A model generated the notes under the pieces. That model had not been told where the DNA came from. It ran no database searches and saw nothing but the letters and a program-made list of their open reading frames with translations. A stretch of 52,490 nt of DNA. It comes from JACQRW01 sp964371935. Its GTDB lineage: Bacteria; Patescibacteriota; Minisyncoccia; Sungbacterales; HO2-52-23. Position numbers and translations under genes: made by a program. Location: NCBI GenBank assembly GCA_964371935.1, contig CAYJOT010000002.1, positions 1 to 52,490 of the forward strand. The letters are read 5' to 3'. Below, piece by piece: positions 8,405-17,431 of the stretch (the first letter of the stretch is position 1; each line of letters starts with the position of its first letter).

Positions 8405-10210
8405 ATGTGCGGCATCATCGGCATTACGGGAAAAAATGTAAAGGAACTGGGGCCATCACGCATTGACGCGATGCTTGATTCGCTTTCCCACCGCGGGCCG
8501 GATGACCGCGGGGTTTTGGCTTTTCCATCCTCCGCCAAGGCTTCGGAGGGCGCGGCCTCCTGCGTGCTTGGTCAGACCCGGCTTTCCATTATTGATCTTT
8601 CCGGAGGGCATCAGCCCATGAAGGATAATCAAAAAAATATTGCGATTACGTTCAACGGCGAGATCTATAATTATCGCGAACTCAAAGCTGGTCTCGAACA
8701 GAAGGGTCATGTCTTCTCAACGAAATCCGATACCGAAGTTATTTTAAAAGCGTACATCGAGTATGGCACAGATTGTCCGAAGCATCTTGAAGGCATGTTC
8801 AGCTTCGCGCTCTGGGATGAAGAGAAAAAAACACTCTTTGGCGCGCGAGATCGTTTTGGTGAAAAGCCGCTCTACTATGCGAAGACCAGATCCGGAAACA
8901 TGGTGTTTGCTTCCGAAATAAAAGCGCTGCTTGCCTCGGGCTTGATCGATCCGGCCGTCAACAAAAAAGCGTTGGATATTTATTTGAGTCTGACATACAT
9001 TCCGCCGCATATGACCATCTATGAAAATATTTCAGTTGTGCCGCCGGCTTCGCGCTTTATGCTCAAAAATAATGAGGTCGTGATGGAAAAGTATTGGGAG
9101 CTCGCAAAAAAAGAATTGGCCATCGCCTACGCGGACGCCAAGATCGAGGCGCGAAGACTCCTTGAGCGGGCCGTAAGCAAAATGATGGTGGCAGACGTAG
9201 AGGTCGGTGCGCTGCTTTCCGGCGGGGTTGATTCCACGCTGGTAACGTACTTTGCCCAGCAGACTTCGCATTTCCCGATCAAGACGTTTTCGGTCGGGTA
9301 CGAACACTACATCAACGAGCTGCCGTTTGCCGAGCAGGTGGCGAAAAAATTCGGTACCGACCATCATACGCTTCAGGCAAAAGGAGATATGGTGGAGCGC
9401 TTGCGCGAAGTTTGTAAATCTCTGGATGAGCCGCACGCAGACCCCTCGAACTTTCCCCAATATCTCGTGTCGCAATTCGCCTCCTCAAAAGTGAAAGTTG
9501 CCCTGACTGGCGACGGAGCCGATGAACTGTTCATGGGGTACGGCTGGTATTGGAAACATCATAATCTTTCATGGAAAGCGGATTTTCTTGAAAAGGCGTT
9601 TCCCAATCCATTCAAAAACTTTCTCAAGAGTACTGCGGTGTTTACCCCGGCAGAAAAGAGCATACTCCTGCGCGAACCTGCCCGTAATAGTATGTTTGTT
9701 CCCCAAAACATCCTGCATGCGCGCATCGATGATATCGAAAAAATAAATCTTTTTGATCTGTCTTTTTACCTCCCTGGCAAGCTCCTGTCAAAAGTAGACC
9801 GCACCGCCATGATGAATTCACTTGAGACCAGATGCCCGTTTCTCGACCGCGAGCTTACCGAGTTTATCTATAATTTGCCACAAGACTTTAAAATCGACAA
9901 CCGCAACGGCAAACTTATTCTCAAAGACATCCTGTCCGACATCATGCCTAAAGAATTTGTTTATCGGAGGAAACAGGGGTTTGGAGCGCCGGTAAAAGAA
10001 TGGCTTGAAGTCACAGAGATGAAAGCGCTTGTGTATGATACGCTGGATCACAATGACACGCTTTACGCATACCTCAACAAAGAAGAAGTACAAAAAGTTC
10101 TGAACGCTTTTTATGATAAAACGGACAAGACCGCTTATTATAAAATTTGGACCCTGCTTTGTTTGGGGCTTTGGTTTCAAACTCATCCTTCAATTAGCTC
10201 AGGATTATAA
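8405..10210 (+). CDS. asnB: Asparagine synthase (glutamine-hydrolysing), AsnB family
   Basis: A 601-residue class II amidotransferase. Cys2 of MCGIIGITG is the glutaminase nucleophile, followed by NGEIYNYREL. The synthetase domain carries the PP-loop SGGVDST (272-278). In surface-polysaccharide loci such proteins may amidate sugar acids rather than make asparagine. Residues about 41-52 (PSSAKASEGAAS) are an insertion relative to other AsnB proteins and are encoded by a palindrome at 8529-8549. The next glycosyltransferase starts 3 bases after the stop. Confidence 0.9.
   Translation: MCGIIGITGKNVKELGPSRIDAMLDSLSHRGPDDRGVLAFPSSAKASEGAASCVLGQTRLSIIDLSGGHQPMKDNQKNIAITFNGEIYNYRELKAGLEQKGHVFSTKSDTEVILKAYIEYGTDCPKHLEGMFSFALWDEEKKTLFGARDRFGEKPLYYAKTRSGNMVFASEIKALLASGLIDPAVNKKALDIYLSLTYIPPHMTIYENISVVPPASRFMLKNNEVVMEKYWELAKKELAIAYADAKIEARRLLERAVSKMMVADVEVGALLSGGVDSTLVTYFAQQTSHFPIKTFSVGYEHYINELPFAEQVAKKFGTDHHTLQAKGDMVERLREVCKSLDEPHADPSNFPQYLVSQFASSKVKVALTGDGADELFMGYGWYWKHHNLSWKADFLEKAFPNPFKNFLKSTAVFTPAEKSILLREPARNSMFVPQNILHARIDDIEKINLFDLSFYLPGKLLSKVDRTAMMNSLETRCPFLDRELTEFIYNLPQDFKIDNRNGKLILKDILSDIMPKEFVYRRKQGFGAPVKEWLEVTEMKALVYDTLDHNDTLYAYLNKEEVQKVLNAFYDKTDKTAYYKIWTLLCLGLWFQTHPSISSGL
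8529..8549. repeat. In-frame palindromic insert in asnB
   Basis: CCTCCG at 8529-8534 pairs with CGGAGG at 8544-8549 around a 9-base loop. It encodes part of the extra SSAKASEGAA segment between the glutaminase motifs. It resembles short palindromic repeats I recognise from other CPR genomes. Confidence 0.55.
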
Positions 10211-10213
10211 ATC

Positions 10214-11365
10214 ATGTATAATCCATCTGAAATTTTCTGGGCATACCGAAATAAAATAACCAACAAATTGTGGGGCATGGCGCACATGCCTGCCCACGGA
10301 AGAAAAAAGGGGGTCATTTTGATCTCCTACATCACCGAGCCGTTTACGCTGGCGCCATGGGAAGCGTTTTCGAACTTTCACACCATGTACTGGGAGTGCC
10401 GCGAGATTGCCCGGCTTTTTGCGGAAAGGGGCTACGCGTGCGATATCGTGAATCAGGACAGCGGCTTTATTGCGAAAAAACCCTATCTTGTCTGTCTTGA
10501 CGCAGAGAGTGCTTTCGAGCGGTTATCCCGCCATCTCCCGCCGGAATGCAAGAAAGTATTCCGTATCTTGAACCCTTACTGGAAAACATACAACGATGCC
10601 GAGCAGCTGCGGCTTGACCGACTCGAAAAACGGCGCGGCGCGCGCCTCATGCCGCACCGCGCGAGAAGGCCGTCGCAAAACGCCGAGCTCGCGGATTTCC
10701 TTGAAGGATTCGGTAACAAAGCCGTATTCAGCACATTCCGCCAGTTCAATAAACCGATCTTTTTCGTGCCGATTTCTTCCGTGATCCAGTTTGACTTTCC
10801 GCAGCAAAAGAACTTTGCCGCAGCCCGCAAACATTTCATGTGGATCGGTGGAGGGGGTGCTGTATTGAAAGGTCTGGATCTCTGCCTTGAATCATTTGCT
10901 GCAATGCCTGATTTGCACCTGCACGTGTGCGGACCGATCTACGGCGAGAAAGATTTTACCGACGAATATAAAAAAGAACTCGAGACTACGCCCAATATCC
11001 ACGTATACGGCAGGATAGACGTAGGCGGCGAACAATTTGCCAAACTCATTGAGACCTGTGGTGCCGTAATCTATCCATCAGGAGGAGAAGGCACGTCTGG
11101 TGCCATTGTGCAGGCCATGCATGCCGGACTCGTGCCAATCGTAACGCACATCACTGGCATACAGGAGGATGCCGGATATATTCCGCTTGATGACAACCCA
11201 ACACCGGAATCGATAGCACAAGCTGCGCGGGATTTTTCCAATATGCCACCCGAGGCCGTGGCCGAACTCTCAAAAAAAATCTGGGCATACGCGCGCAAAC
11301 GCTACACCCGCGAGGAATTCAGCAAAGCATACCGGAGATTTATCGAGGAAGTTTTAAAACTCTAA
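10214..11365 (+). CDS. GT4-like glycosyltransferase
   Basis: A 383-residue GT-B protein. The C-terminal half has WIGGGGAVLKGLDLCLES (start of the donor domain) and YPSGGEGTSGAIVQAMHAG, the usual glutamate-containing donor-binding region. The N-terminal half is less conserved, as usual for acceptor domains. It lies 3 bases after asnB and is probably co-transcribed. Its TAA contributes the first base of palindrome A at 11365. Specificity is unknown. Confidence 0.8.
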   Translation: MYNPSEIFWAYRNKITNKLWGMAHMPAHGRKKGVILISYITEPFTLAPWEAFSNFHTMYWECREIARLFAERGYACDIVNQDSGFIAKKPYLVCLDAESAFERLSRHLPPECKKVFRILNPYWKTYNDAEQLRLDRLEKRRGARLMPHRARRPSQNAELADFLEGFGNKAVFSTFRQFNKPIFFVPISSVIQFDFPQQKNFAAARKHFMWIGGGGAVLKGLDLCLESFAAMPDLHLHVCGPIYGEKDFTDEYKKELETTPNIHVYGRIDVGGEQFAKLIETCGAVIYPSGGEGTSGAIVQAMHAGLVPIVTHITGIQEDAGYIPLDDNPTPESIAQAARDFSNMPPEAVAELSKKIWAYARKRYTREEFSKAYRRFIEEVLKL

Positions 11366-11402
11366 GTATACAAATTGATACGATCGTGAGTGTTTGTATA
11401 CT
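11365..11402. repeat. 38-bp CGATCG-centred palindrome, copy A
   Basis: Arms AGTATACAAA (11365-11374) and TTTGTATACT (11393-11402) are perfect inverted repeats, and CGATCG (11381-11386) is exactly central. The asymmetric inner bases give it an orientation. Copy B at 25585-25622 is its exact reverse complement over all 38 bases. It lies between two + strand glycosyltransferase genes, with no U-run to make it a terminator. Confidence 0.85.
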
Positions 11403-11410
11403 AACGATAT

Positions 11411-12265
11411 ATGAACAGTAAACCGCTCATCAGCGTTATTATGCCAGTCTACAATTGCGAGCGCACCATTGCTGTTGCGATTGATTCCATTGTCAACCAG
11501 ACATACAAAAATCTGGAAATCATCGTAGTCAACGACGCGAGCACCGATAATACGAAAAATGTCGTTGAGGCGATGGCACAAAAAGACGGCCGCATCACGC
11601 TGGTGGATGCCGAGGACGATCCCGACCGATTCGACATGAAACTCAACCGCAACGTGAATGCCGGTTGGTCCGCCCGCAATACCGGGTTCCGCCACGCTCG
11701 CGGTGAGTTGATCACACTTCAGGACGCGGATGACGCCTCGCTGCTCAACCGCATTGAAGCGCAGTACGACCTTTTCGTAAAGTACAACGCAATTCACGCG
11801 ACCATCGACTGGGTACAATTCGATGAAAAATACCTTGGCAGACAACTTGATCCGTCTTCGTATCTCAATAACATGCAACTCTTGAAGCCGCAGGAGTTAT
11901 ACGCAATGTCTCAACGGTCAAAAGGCCTGATCGCCAAAATCTCGCCGTCATTGAATCGCGCAATACCTTTTCACATGAAGAGAAAAAGAGTCATCAACAA
12001 GCTCTTTTTCGGATCCCTTGAAAACTACCCGGGCCAGGGCAACTGTCCCCTGTTCAAACGCGAACTCATTGAAAAAGTCCAATTCCGCAAACTCGCCGAC
12101 CGCGTCTGGCCCTCATTCATGGGCCGGGGCGCGGACAAGGACTTCAACTTCCAGGTCGCCGAAACATTCCAAAACAGCTGCGTCTTTTTCATCCCCCTCT
12201 ATATGTGGCGGGTAAAGGATCAGAACCCTCGGTATCCGGGAAGCATAGACAGATTCATTAGGTGA
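11411..12265 (+). CDS. Family 2 glycosyltransferase
   Basis: A 284-residue GT-A enzyme with ISVIMPVYNCERTIAVAI at the N-terminus, VVNDASTDNTKNVVEAM, and the metal-binding LQDADDASLLNRIE. It is the last + gene before a convergent minus-strand operon, whose 3' end overlaps it by 8 bases (12258-12265), so no intergenic terminator exists there. Palindrome A lies 8 bases upstream of its ATG. Confidence 0.85.
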   Translation: MNSKPLISVIMPVYNCERTIAVAIDSIVNQTYKNLEIIVVNDASTDNTKNVVEAMAQKDGRITLVDAEDDPDRFDMKLNRNVNAGWSARNTGFRHARGELITLQDADDASLLNRIEAQYDLFVKYNAIHATIDWVQFDEKYLGRQLDPSSYLNNMQLLKPQELYAMSQRSKGLIAKISPSLNRAIPFHMKRKRVINKLFFGSLENYPGQGNCPLFKRELIEKVQFRKLADRVWPSFMGRGADKDFNFQVAETFQNSCVFFIPLYMWRVKDQNPRYPGSIDRFIR

Positions 12266-13289
12266 TTTTGAGAAGACTTTTCTGCCACTCAATAGTGCGC
12301 GGCAGTCCTTCGGAGAAGGGAGTAAAGGTAAACTTTTTCATTTCGCGCTTAATCTTGGCAAGATTGAGCTTTACGATTCCCGGGTCTTTTCCGATGTGGG
12401 TGAGGCGGGAAGTTTGTGCGGGAACGGCATAATCCGCATGGCAATAATTGGCAATTTTTTTTGCGAGATTGAGAATTGACAGGCTGTCTTTTCCTCCCAC
12501 ATTATACACCATATCGCGGCTCTGAAACGCGACAAAAAGGATCATGGTGGTGATGTCGGCAATATACCCGTATGTTTTTACCGATGTTCCTTGATCAAGC
12601 AGAGCGATCTTTTTTTCCATCAGAGCTTTTTGTATGAACTCGCTCATTACGCGCGTATCATCCGGCGGCAAGCCAGGGCCGTACACGTGCGAGATACGGA
12701 CGATTTTCGTATTCACTCCCCTGCTCTTTTTGTACGCAGAGCAGAGCGCCTCGCCCAGGCGTTTTGATTCGGCATAGACGGATCGAGAAGTGTGCAAAGA
12801 ACAGTTCCCGTTAAAATTTTCCCGAACCGGAAGCAATTTCGGGGGAATATCACCGTAGATTTCGGCGGAGCTGAAAAATACAAAAGTTGCCCGCGGAGAT
12901 GCTTCAAGAAGTAAGCGGGTGGCATCAACGTTGATCGCCACGGTCGAACCCGGATCCAGGACAAATTTTGCCGGCTGGGCATAGCCGGCGGCATGAAAGA
13001 TATAATCGTATCCGGCCAAACGAAAGGAGCGCGACAAATCAACGCGACGGTATGAAATATGTTTATCACGGCGCATCAGGGACTTTATGATTCGTCGCGG
13101 AGCGCTCAAGCTTACGGCATGAATCGCGCACCCAAGCCTAAGTTCGCGGTTTGCCAGAGAAAGAGCGCCGACGATATACTGGCCCAAGAATCCGTTGGCG
13201 CCGGTAACCAGTATCTTTTTCCCCTTTGCCTTTTTCACATTCACGCGATGCAAGATTTCCTGGCAGTCGCGCTCAATGATGTCATTCAT
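12258..13289 (-). CDS. NAD-dependent epimerase/dehydratase (extended SDR)
   Basis: About 343 residues from the ATG at 13289, which overlaps the upstream stop; a longer start at 13361 would run far into the TPP gene. It has TGANGFLGQYIVG for NAD binding, FFSSAEIYG and the catalytic YAESKRLGE, then RISHVYGPG. It probably epimerises, reduces or dehydrates a nucleotide sugar. It is the last gene of the operon led by the NDP-sugar dehydrogenase. The substrate cannot be told from motifs. Confidence 0.8.
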   Translation of the reverse strand: MNDIIERDCQEILHRVNVKKAKGKKILVTGANGFLGQYIVGALSLANRELRLGCAIHAVSLSAPRRIIKSLMRRDKHISYRRVDLSRSFRLAGYDYIFHAAGYAQPAKFVLDPGSTVAINVDATRLLLEASPRATFVFFSSAEIYGDIPPKLLPVRENFNGNCSLHTSRSVYAESKRLGEALCSAYKKSRGVNTKIVRISHVYGPGLPPDDTRVMSEFIQKALMEKKIALLDQGTSVKTYGYIADITTMILFVAFQSRDMVYNVGGKDSLSILNLAKKIANYCHADYAVPAQTSRLTHIGKDPGIVKLNLAKIKREMKKFTFTPFSEGLPRTIEWQKSLLKIT

Positions 13290-15123
13290 GGGTTTCAGTT
13301 TTCTTGCCTTGGGTATCACCGCCCGGAAGCGGAGGATTTTCCCATCCTTCAACCGGATCAATCATCATATTCTTGCGGAATTCGTCACGGGGTAGATACG
13401 GATACATGTCTTCAATGGGAGTTGCCCATCCGAACACGCGCGGTTCATACGTATACCAGTTGCTGCAGTCAACATCGCAGACCAAAGGTCCGTCATAGGC
13501 AAGCACTTCCCAGATCATTTTTTGAGCATCATCATTTTTAGTGAGTCGCCGCGTGGCAACACCGTACGCGCCAGCAACTTTTACAAAGTCCGGCGGCACA
13601 TACCCTTTCGGGCCGGATGCCTCATAGCGCCCATCCACATTTGTTTCCTGAAATGCCCTAATAATTCCGTAGACATGATTATTGATGATAAATGTCTTTA
13701 CTTTAATACCGTATGTAAGCAGCGTTTGCAGTTCCTGAATGTTCATGGTGAATCCTCCGTCTCCGATAATGCAGACGACATTCTGCTTCTTATCCGATGC
13801 AAACCACGCACCCATGGCTCCACAAAAAGAAAAACCCATGGGCGAGTTGCCGTTGTTGGTGATATAGCGCTGTCCGTTTTTTGTCTCGAACGCATGATTG
13901 CTCGTGACGATATTGCCCCCGCAATCGGCCACCAGAATATCTTTCGCGCGCATCTCCTGCGACAAAATCCTCATAAACGCGTACGGATTCACATACTCCT
14001 GCTGCGTAAAAAATTCAGGGCGCACCGGATCATACTTTTCTTTCCATTCCAAAACCTGTTTCGTCCATACCGATACGTCGGGCAGCGCGGCGCCCGCAAG
14101 CTTTTTTTCAAGCCGCTCCAGAAAAAGTTTGGCGTCGCACAAGATACTCACGTCAAAAGGTACTTGTTGCAGCTTTTTCTGCAGCAGCGCCTCGTCAACA
14201 TCCACCACGTATTTTTTTGCCCCGCGCGCGAATGTTTTGAGATTTCCTCCGGTGATGCGGCCCGATATGCGGCTTCCCACCGCAAGCAACAGATCGCTGT
14301 TCTGAAGTCCGAAATTGCGCCCCCTGCCGCCGTAGGTCCCCACGCGCCCGCCATAGTATTCATAATCCGAAGATACGACGTCAAGCGCGTTCCATGTGGG
14401 AAACACGGGGATCTTCAGCATGCGCCCGACACGATGTAAAACCGCTTCTGCATGAGCAATCCCTACTCCCCCGCCGATCAACATAACAGGACGTTTTACT
14501 TTTTGTAGGTCTTGCAAAAGCTCATCGATTTTTTGATCGATTATTGCGACATCATATGCCAGACGGCTTACCTGATTATCAAATCCGACCAACTTTTCAG
14601 GATCCACCTCCGCTTTTTGAAGGTTTTGCGGAATATCAAGAAGCACCGGTCCTGGTCGGCCATCCGTTGCAAGAAACAATGCTTTTTGAAGTTCATATTT
14701 TATATCTTCAGCTTTCGTAATAAGCTTTGCATATTTTGTAATAGGAGAAACAATTGCAACAATATCAGTTTCCTGAAATCCAACTTGCCGGATAGATGGA
14801 TCGGAACGCAGAAATTCGGAATTAATCTGTCCAGTGATAAAAAGCGCCGGCACCGAGTCATAATAACAATTACCAATAGGGGTCACAAGATTCATACCGC
14901 CCGGTCCGCTTGTCGCAATAGCAACACCCGGCAGGCCTTTAATTTTTGCATACCCCTCTGCCGCAAATCCAGCAGCCTGTTCGTGCATGGTAGCCACATA
15001 TGTTGTTTTATCTGTCCGCGTAAATGCATCAATCAAATACGCGTTGGCAGCACCCGATACGACAAAGATGTTATCTATTCCCTCACCAGCAAGATATTGA
15101 ATCACAAAATCAGCAAGTTGCAT
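13282..15123 (-). CDS. Thiamine-diphosphate enzyme of the acetolactate synthase (IlvB) family
   Basis: A 613-residue ThDP enzyme: the N-terminal PYR domain carries the catalytic Glu48 in MHEQAAGFAAEGYAK; a central domain follows; the C-terminal PP domain has GDGGFTMNIQELQTLLTYG and NNHVYG for Mg-ThDP. No small regulatory subunit or other branched-chain amino-acid gene is nearby. Its setting between a sugar SDR and an aminotransferase suggests a role like YerE, which adds a two-carbon branch to a keto-deoxy sugar. That is inference; a housekeeping acetolactate synthase is the alternative. Confidence 0.8.
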   Translation of the reverse strand: MQLADFVIQYLAGEGIDNIFVVSGAANAYLIDAFTRTDKTTYVATMHEQAAGFAAEGYAKIKGLPGVAIATSGPGGMNLVTPIGNCYYDSVPALFITGQINSEFLRSDPSIRQVGFQETDIVAIVSPITKYAKLITKAEDIKYELQKALFLATDGRPGPVLLDIPQNLQKAEVDPEKLVGFDNQVSRLAYDVAIIDQKIDELLQDLQKVKRPVMLIGGGVGIAHAEAVLHRVGRMLKIPVFPTWNALDVVSSDYEYYGGRVGTYGGRGRNFGLQNSDLLLAVGSRISGRITGGNLKTFARGAKKYVVDVDEALLQKKLQQVPFDVSILCDAKLFLERLEKKLAGAALPDVSVWTKQVLEWKEKYDPVRPEFFTQQEYVNPYAFMRILSQEMRAKDILVADCGGNIVTSNHAFETKNGQRYITNNGNSPMGFSFCGAMGAWFASDKKQNVVCIIGDGGFTMNIQELQTLLTYGIKVKTFIINNHVYGIIRAFQETNVDGRYEASGPKGYVPPDFVKVAGAYGVATRRLTKNDDAQKMIWEVLAYDGPLVCDVDCSNWYTYEPRVFGWATPIEDMYPYLPRDEFRKNMMIDPVEGWENPPLPGGDTQGKKTETHE

Positions 15124-15170
15124 ACATATAAGTTAGTGGATAATTTAAAAACTGGCCAGATTTTCTATGC

Positions 15171-16376
15171 CTATTTTTCCGCAGCACTCCGCAGCCTCCG
15201 GCATCCTTCCCGCAATTTCTGCGGAGTGTTTGCATAGCATATGCGGATATAATTCTTTCCTCCCAGACCAAACCCAGACCCCGGGCATACCACCACACCA
15301 TGTTTTTCCATGGCATACTTCGTAAATTTGTCTCCATCCATGCCGGTCTTTGACACGTCTATAAAAAGATAGAAGGCACCGGAGGGCTTTGAAAAGTCAA
15401 ATAGTTTAACTTTTCCAAGTTCTTTGATCACAATTTCACGAAGCTTAGCATATTCTTTAAAATATCGGTGCATAAATTCATGGCGCCGTTCAAGCGCTGT
15501 CACACAGGCATCCTGCAAAAACGGTGGAACACATGACACAATTGTCTGGGAAAGCAATGCGATTTTTTCAATAACATGCTCTGGACCCACCGCATACCCC
15601 ACACGCCATCCAGTCATCGCAAACGGCTTTGAAAAACCATTGGTCACAATTACGCGCTCGCGGCAGGCATCCAGTGTTCCCGGAGAAAAATGCACTCCTT
15701 CATACACCATGCGAGAGTAGATTTCGTCGCTCAAAATAAAAAGATTATATTTTTTCGCCAGTCCATATATTTTTACCATATCGCTTTTGGAATATACAGC
15801 GCCCGTAGGATTCGATGGCGAGTTGACTACAATCAGCCGTGTTTTTGGAGTGATGCGCTTCTCAATTTCAGCTGGATCAAATCGAAAATTATTCTTATGC
15901 GTTATAGATATGCGAACATCTTTAATGTTGAGCATACCAAGTACGGCATTGTAGGTCACAAATGCGGGATCAGTTAAAATCACCTCTTCTCCAGGGTTAA
16001 CAAGTATTGCCAAAACATAATAAATAAGTGGATTCGCTCCGGAGGTAACCACAATCTGCGAAAGATCAGGAGTGAATTTAAAATCCTCTTTAACTGCTCT
16101 CTGGATCGCTGTACGCAGCCCATATTCTCCATATGAACTACCATAGTGCGTATGTCCCGCCCTCAGCGCTGCAATTGCTTCTTTCTTTATCTCCAAGGGC
16201 ATCTCAAGATGCGTATCGCCTATTTCAAAATGAATAAGGTCTTTCCCTTGCCGTTCCAAATCTTGCGCCATTCCTAAAATTCGGAACATCGATTGGCCGA
16301 TAATCCGCCGGGCAAAATGCGAAAGCGGTAAACTTTTCTGTTCTTTATATTTTTTTGACAAAAGATTTTTTCGCAT
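15171..16376 (-). CDS. Class I/II PLP aminotransferase
   Basis: A 401-residue fold-type I aminotransferase. Lys250 in NGFSKPFAMTGWRVGY forms the PLP Schiff base. NSPSNPTG (185-192), SDEIY (216-220) and Arg258 are the usual cofactor contacts, and an arginine near RICYAN probably binds the substrate carboxylate. The family acts on amino acids such as aspartate. The start overlaps the upstream dehydrogenase by 32 bases. Its role in the operon is unclear; it could supply an amino or keto acid used on the glycan. Confidence 0.82.
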   Translation of the reverse strand: MRKNLLSKKYKEQKSLPLSHFARRIIGQSMFRILGMAQDLERQGKDLIHFEIGDTHLEMPLEIKKEAIAALRAGHTHYGSSYGEYGLRTAIQRAVKEDFKFTPDLSQIVVTSGANPLIYYVLAILVNPGEEVILTDPAFVTYNAVLGMLNIKDVRISITHKNNFRFDPAEIEKRITPKTRLIVVNSPSNPTGAVYSKSDMVKIYGLAKKYNLFILSDEIYSRMVYEGVHFSPGTLDACRERVIVTNGFSKPFAMTGWRVGYAVGPEHVIEKIALLSQTIVSCVPPFLQDACVTALERRHEFMHRYFKEYAKLREIVIKELGKVKLFDFSKPSGAFYLFIDVSKTGMDGDKFTKYAMEKHGVVVCPGSGFGLGGKNYIRICYANTPQKLREGCRRLRSAAEK

Positions 16377-17310
16377 ACTTTTTTACATTGCGGACAACAG
16401 ATGCGCGAAGTGCCATAAGCGCGGCCCTGCCGGACATTTGCGGGCGCACCCAATCCGAGAACCACTCTGGCAAGTAGGGGTGTTTTTCTTCAATTGTCTT
16501 ATGAAATACATTAGACTGATGCACAGCCTCCATGACCGCCATATTTTTGCCCCGTGCCTTGTGCCACGCAAAAAACGCATGTGTATCTTTGGGTAGGCAA
16601 TGACCGCCATATGAGCGCCCATATCGAAGATACCCTTTTTCTTCAAAAAGAAAATTAATCAGTGCTTCATTTCTGCTGACTGCCGCCGCATCAGTCGGAA
16701 GCGCGATTGCGTCGCCAAATTCGTTGACAAACGCAACTCGAAGCGAGTTCCAAATATTTGATAAATATTTCAGATACGACGCCTCTTCCGGAGTTCCATA
16801 AAATGTCTTGACTGCGGCGCTCTCCCAGCGATCAAAGAAGGTGGGTCGGCGGCCATTTTGTATCATACGCGAACCAACAATAAAGTAATGCGGGACCATG
16901 CATTCTTCCACAGCTTTTTTTTCATGGAGAAATTCCGGCACATAGTAATCAAAATGGAGCGTCTTCAGATGATCCGGGAGTACAGTCGAACGCAGGATAA
17001 CGCCGCCTTGCGCGTGCTTGATGGGCTCAAGCGCCTTGCGGATCGCCGAGATATCCTGCTCGCCGTCGGGCATGACCCGGTCGCCCACGCATACCATATA
17101 CCAGGTGTCTGGACCGTCTTTTTCAAGCACGCGCGCCAATGGCATAATCTTACCATAGCCGTTTTGATGCGCATCAACATAGCGAAACACGGGCGTCTGC
17201 ACGTCGTAATAATATACACGATAGCCCGCATGTGAGAGCGCCAAGGCATTGGCCTGGCCTACCCAGCCGAAACCCACAATGACAATCATCTCCTTTGATG
17301 GTAAAGCCAT
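16345..17310 (-). CDS. UDP-glucose/GDP-mannose dehydrogenase family protein, short form
   Basis: The 321 residues contain VIVGFGWVG (NAD binding, about 10-17), RSTVLP (108-113), Glu127, Lys181 and Asn185 of the central helix, and GGHCLPKD with the catalytic Cys238. These match enzymes that oxidise NDP-hexoses to uronic acids. The family is normally about 430 residues; the C-terminal NDP-sugar-binding domain is missing and the protein ends soon after the central domain. The ATG at 17310 is used, with its own promoter upstream (17348-17376). Confidence 0.75.
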   Translation of the reverse strand: MALPSKEMIVIVGFGWVGQANALALSHAGYRVYYYDVQTPVFRYVDAHQNGYGKIMPLARVLEKDGPDTWYMVCVGDRVMPDGEQDISAIRKALEPIKHAQGGVILRSTVLPDHLKTLHFDYYVPEFLHEKKAVEECMVPHYFIVGSRMIQNGRRPTFFDRWESAAVKTFYGTPEEASYLKYLSNIWNSLRVAFVNEFGDAIALPTDAAAVSRNEALINFLFEEKGYLRYGRSYGGHCLPKDTHAFFAWHKARGKNMAVMEAVHQSNVFHKTIEEKHPYLPEWFSDWVRPQMSGRAALMALRASVVRNVKKYAKKSFVKKI

Positions 17311-17321
17311 AGATCAAGCTG

Positions 17322-17350
17322 TTTACTCCATGCCCATTATAGTATATAGT
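17322..17350 (+). promoter_or_regulatory. Promoter for the Nudix-SDR operon
   Basis: -35 TTTACT (17322-17327), 17-base spacer, -10 TATAGT (17345-17350). The start of transcription would be near 17357. Its -10 overlaps that of the opposing promoter at 17348-17376. Confidence 0.5.
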
Positions 17351-17376
17351 ATACTCACATTTTCGGAGATAATCAA
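17348..17376 (-). promoter_or_regulatory. Promoter for the 17310-12258 operon
   Basis: -35 TTGATT (17376-17371), 17-base spacer, -10 TATACT (17353-17348). Transcription would start near 17341, leaving a leader of about 30 bases before the ATG at 17310. It interlocks with the + promoter, so polymerase could occupy only one at a time. Confidence 0.55.
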
Positions 17377-17431
17377 GTCTGCCAATATGATAGTAGTAGA
17401 ACGAGAACACTATTCGAAAGGTTACCAACCT

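Noticed and set aside
13522..14439. 305-codon + strand ORF
   Set aside because: Antisense to the TPP enzyme, whose motifs are clear; the frame has shadow-like composition and no recognisable motif.
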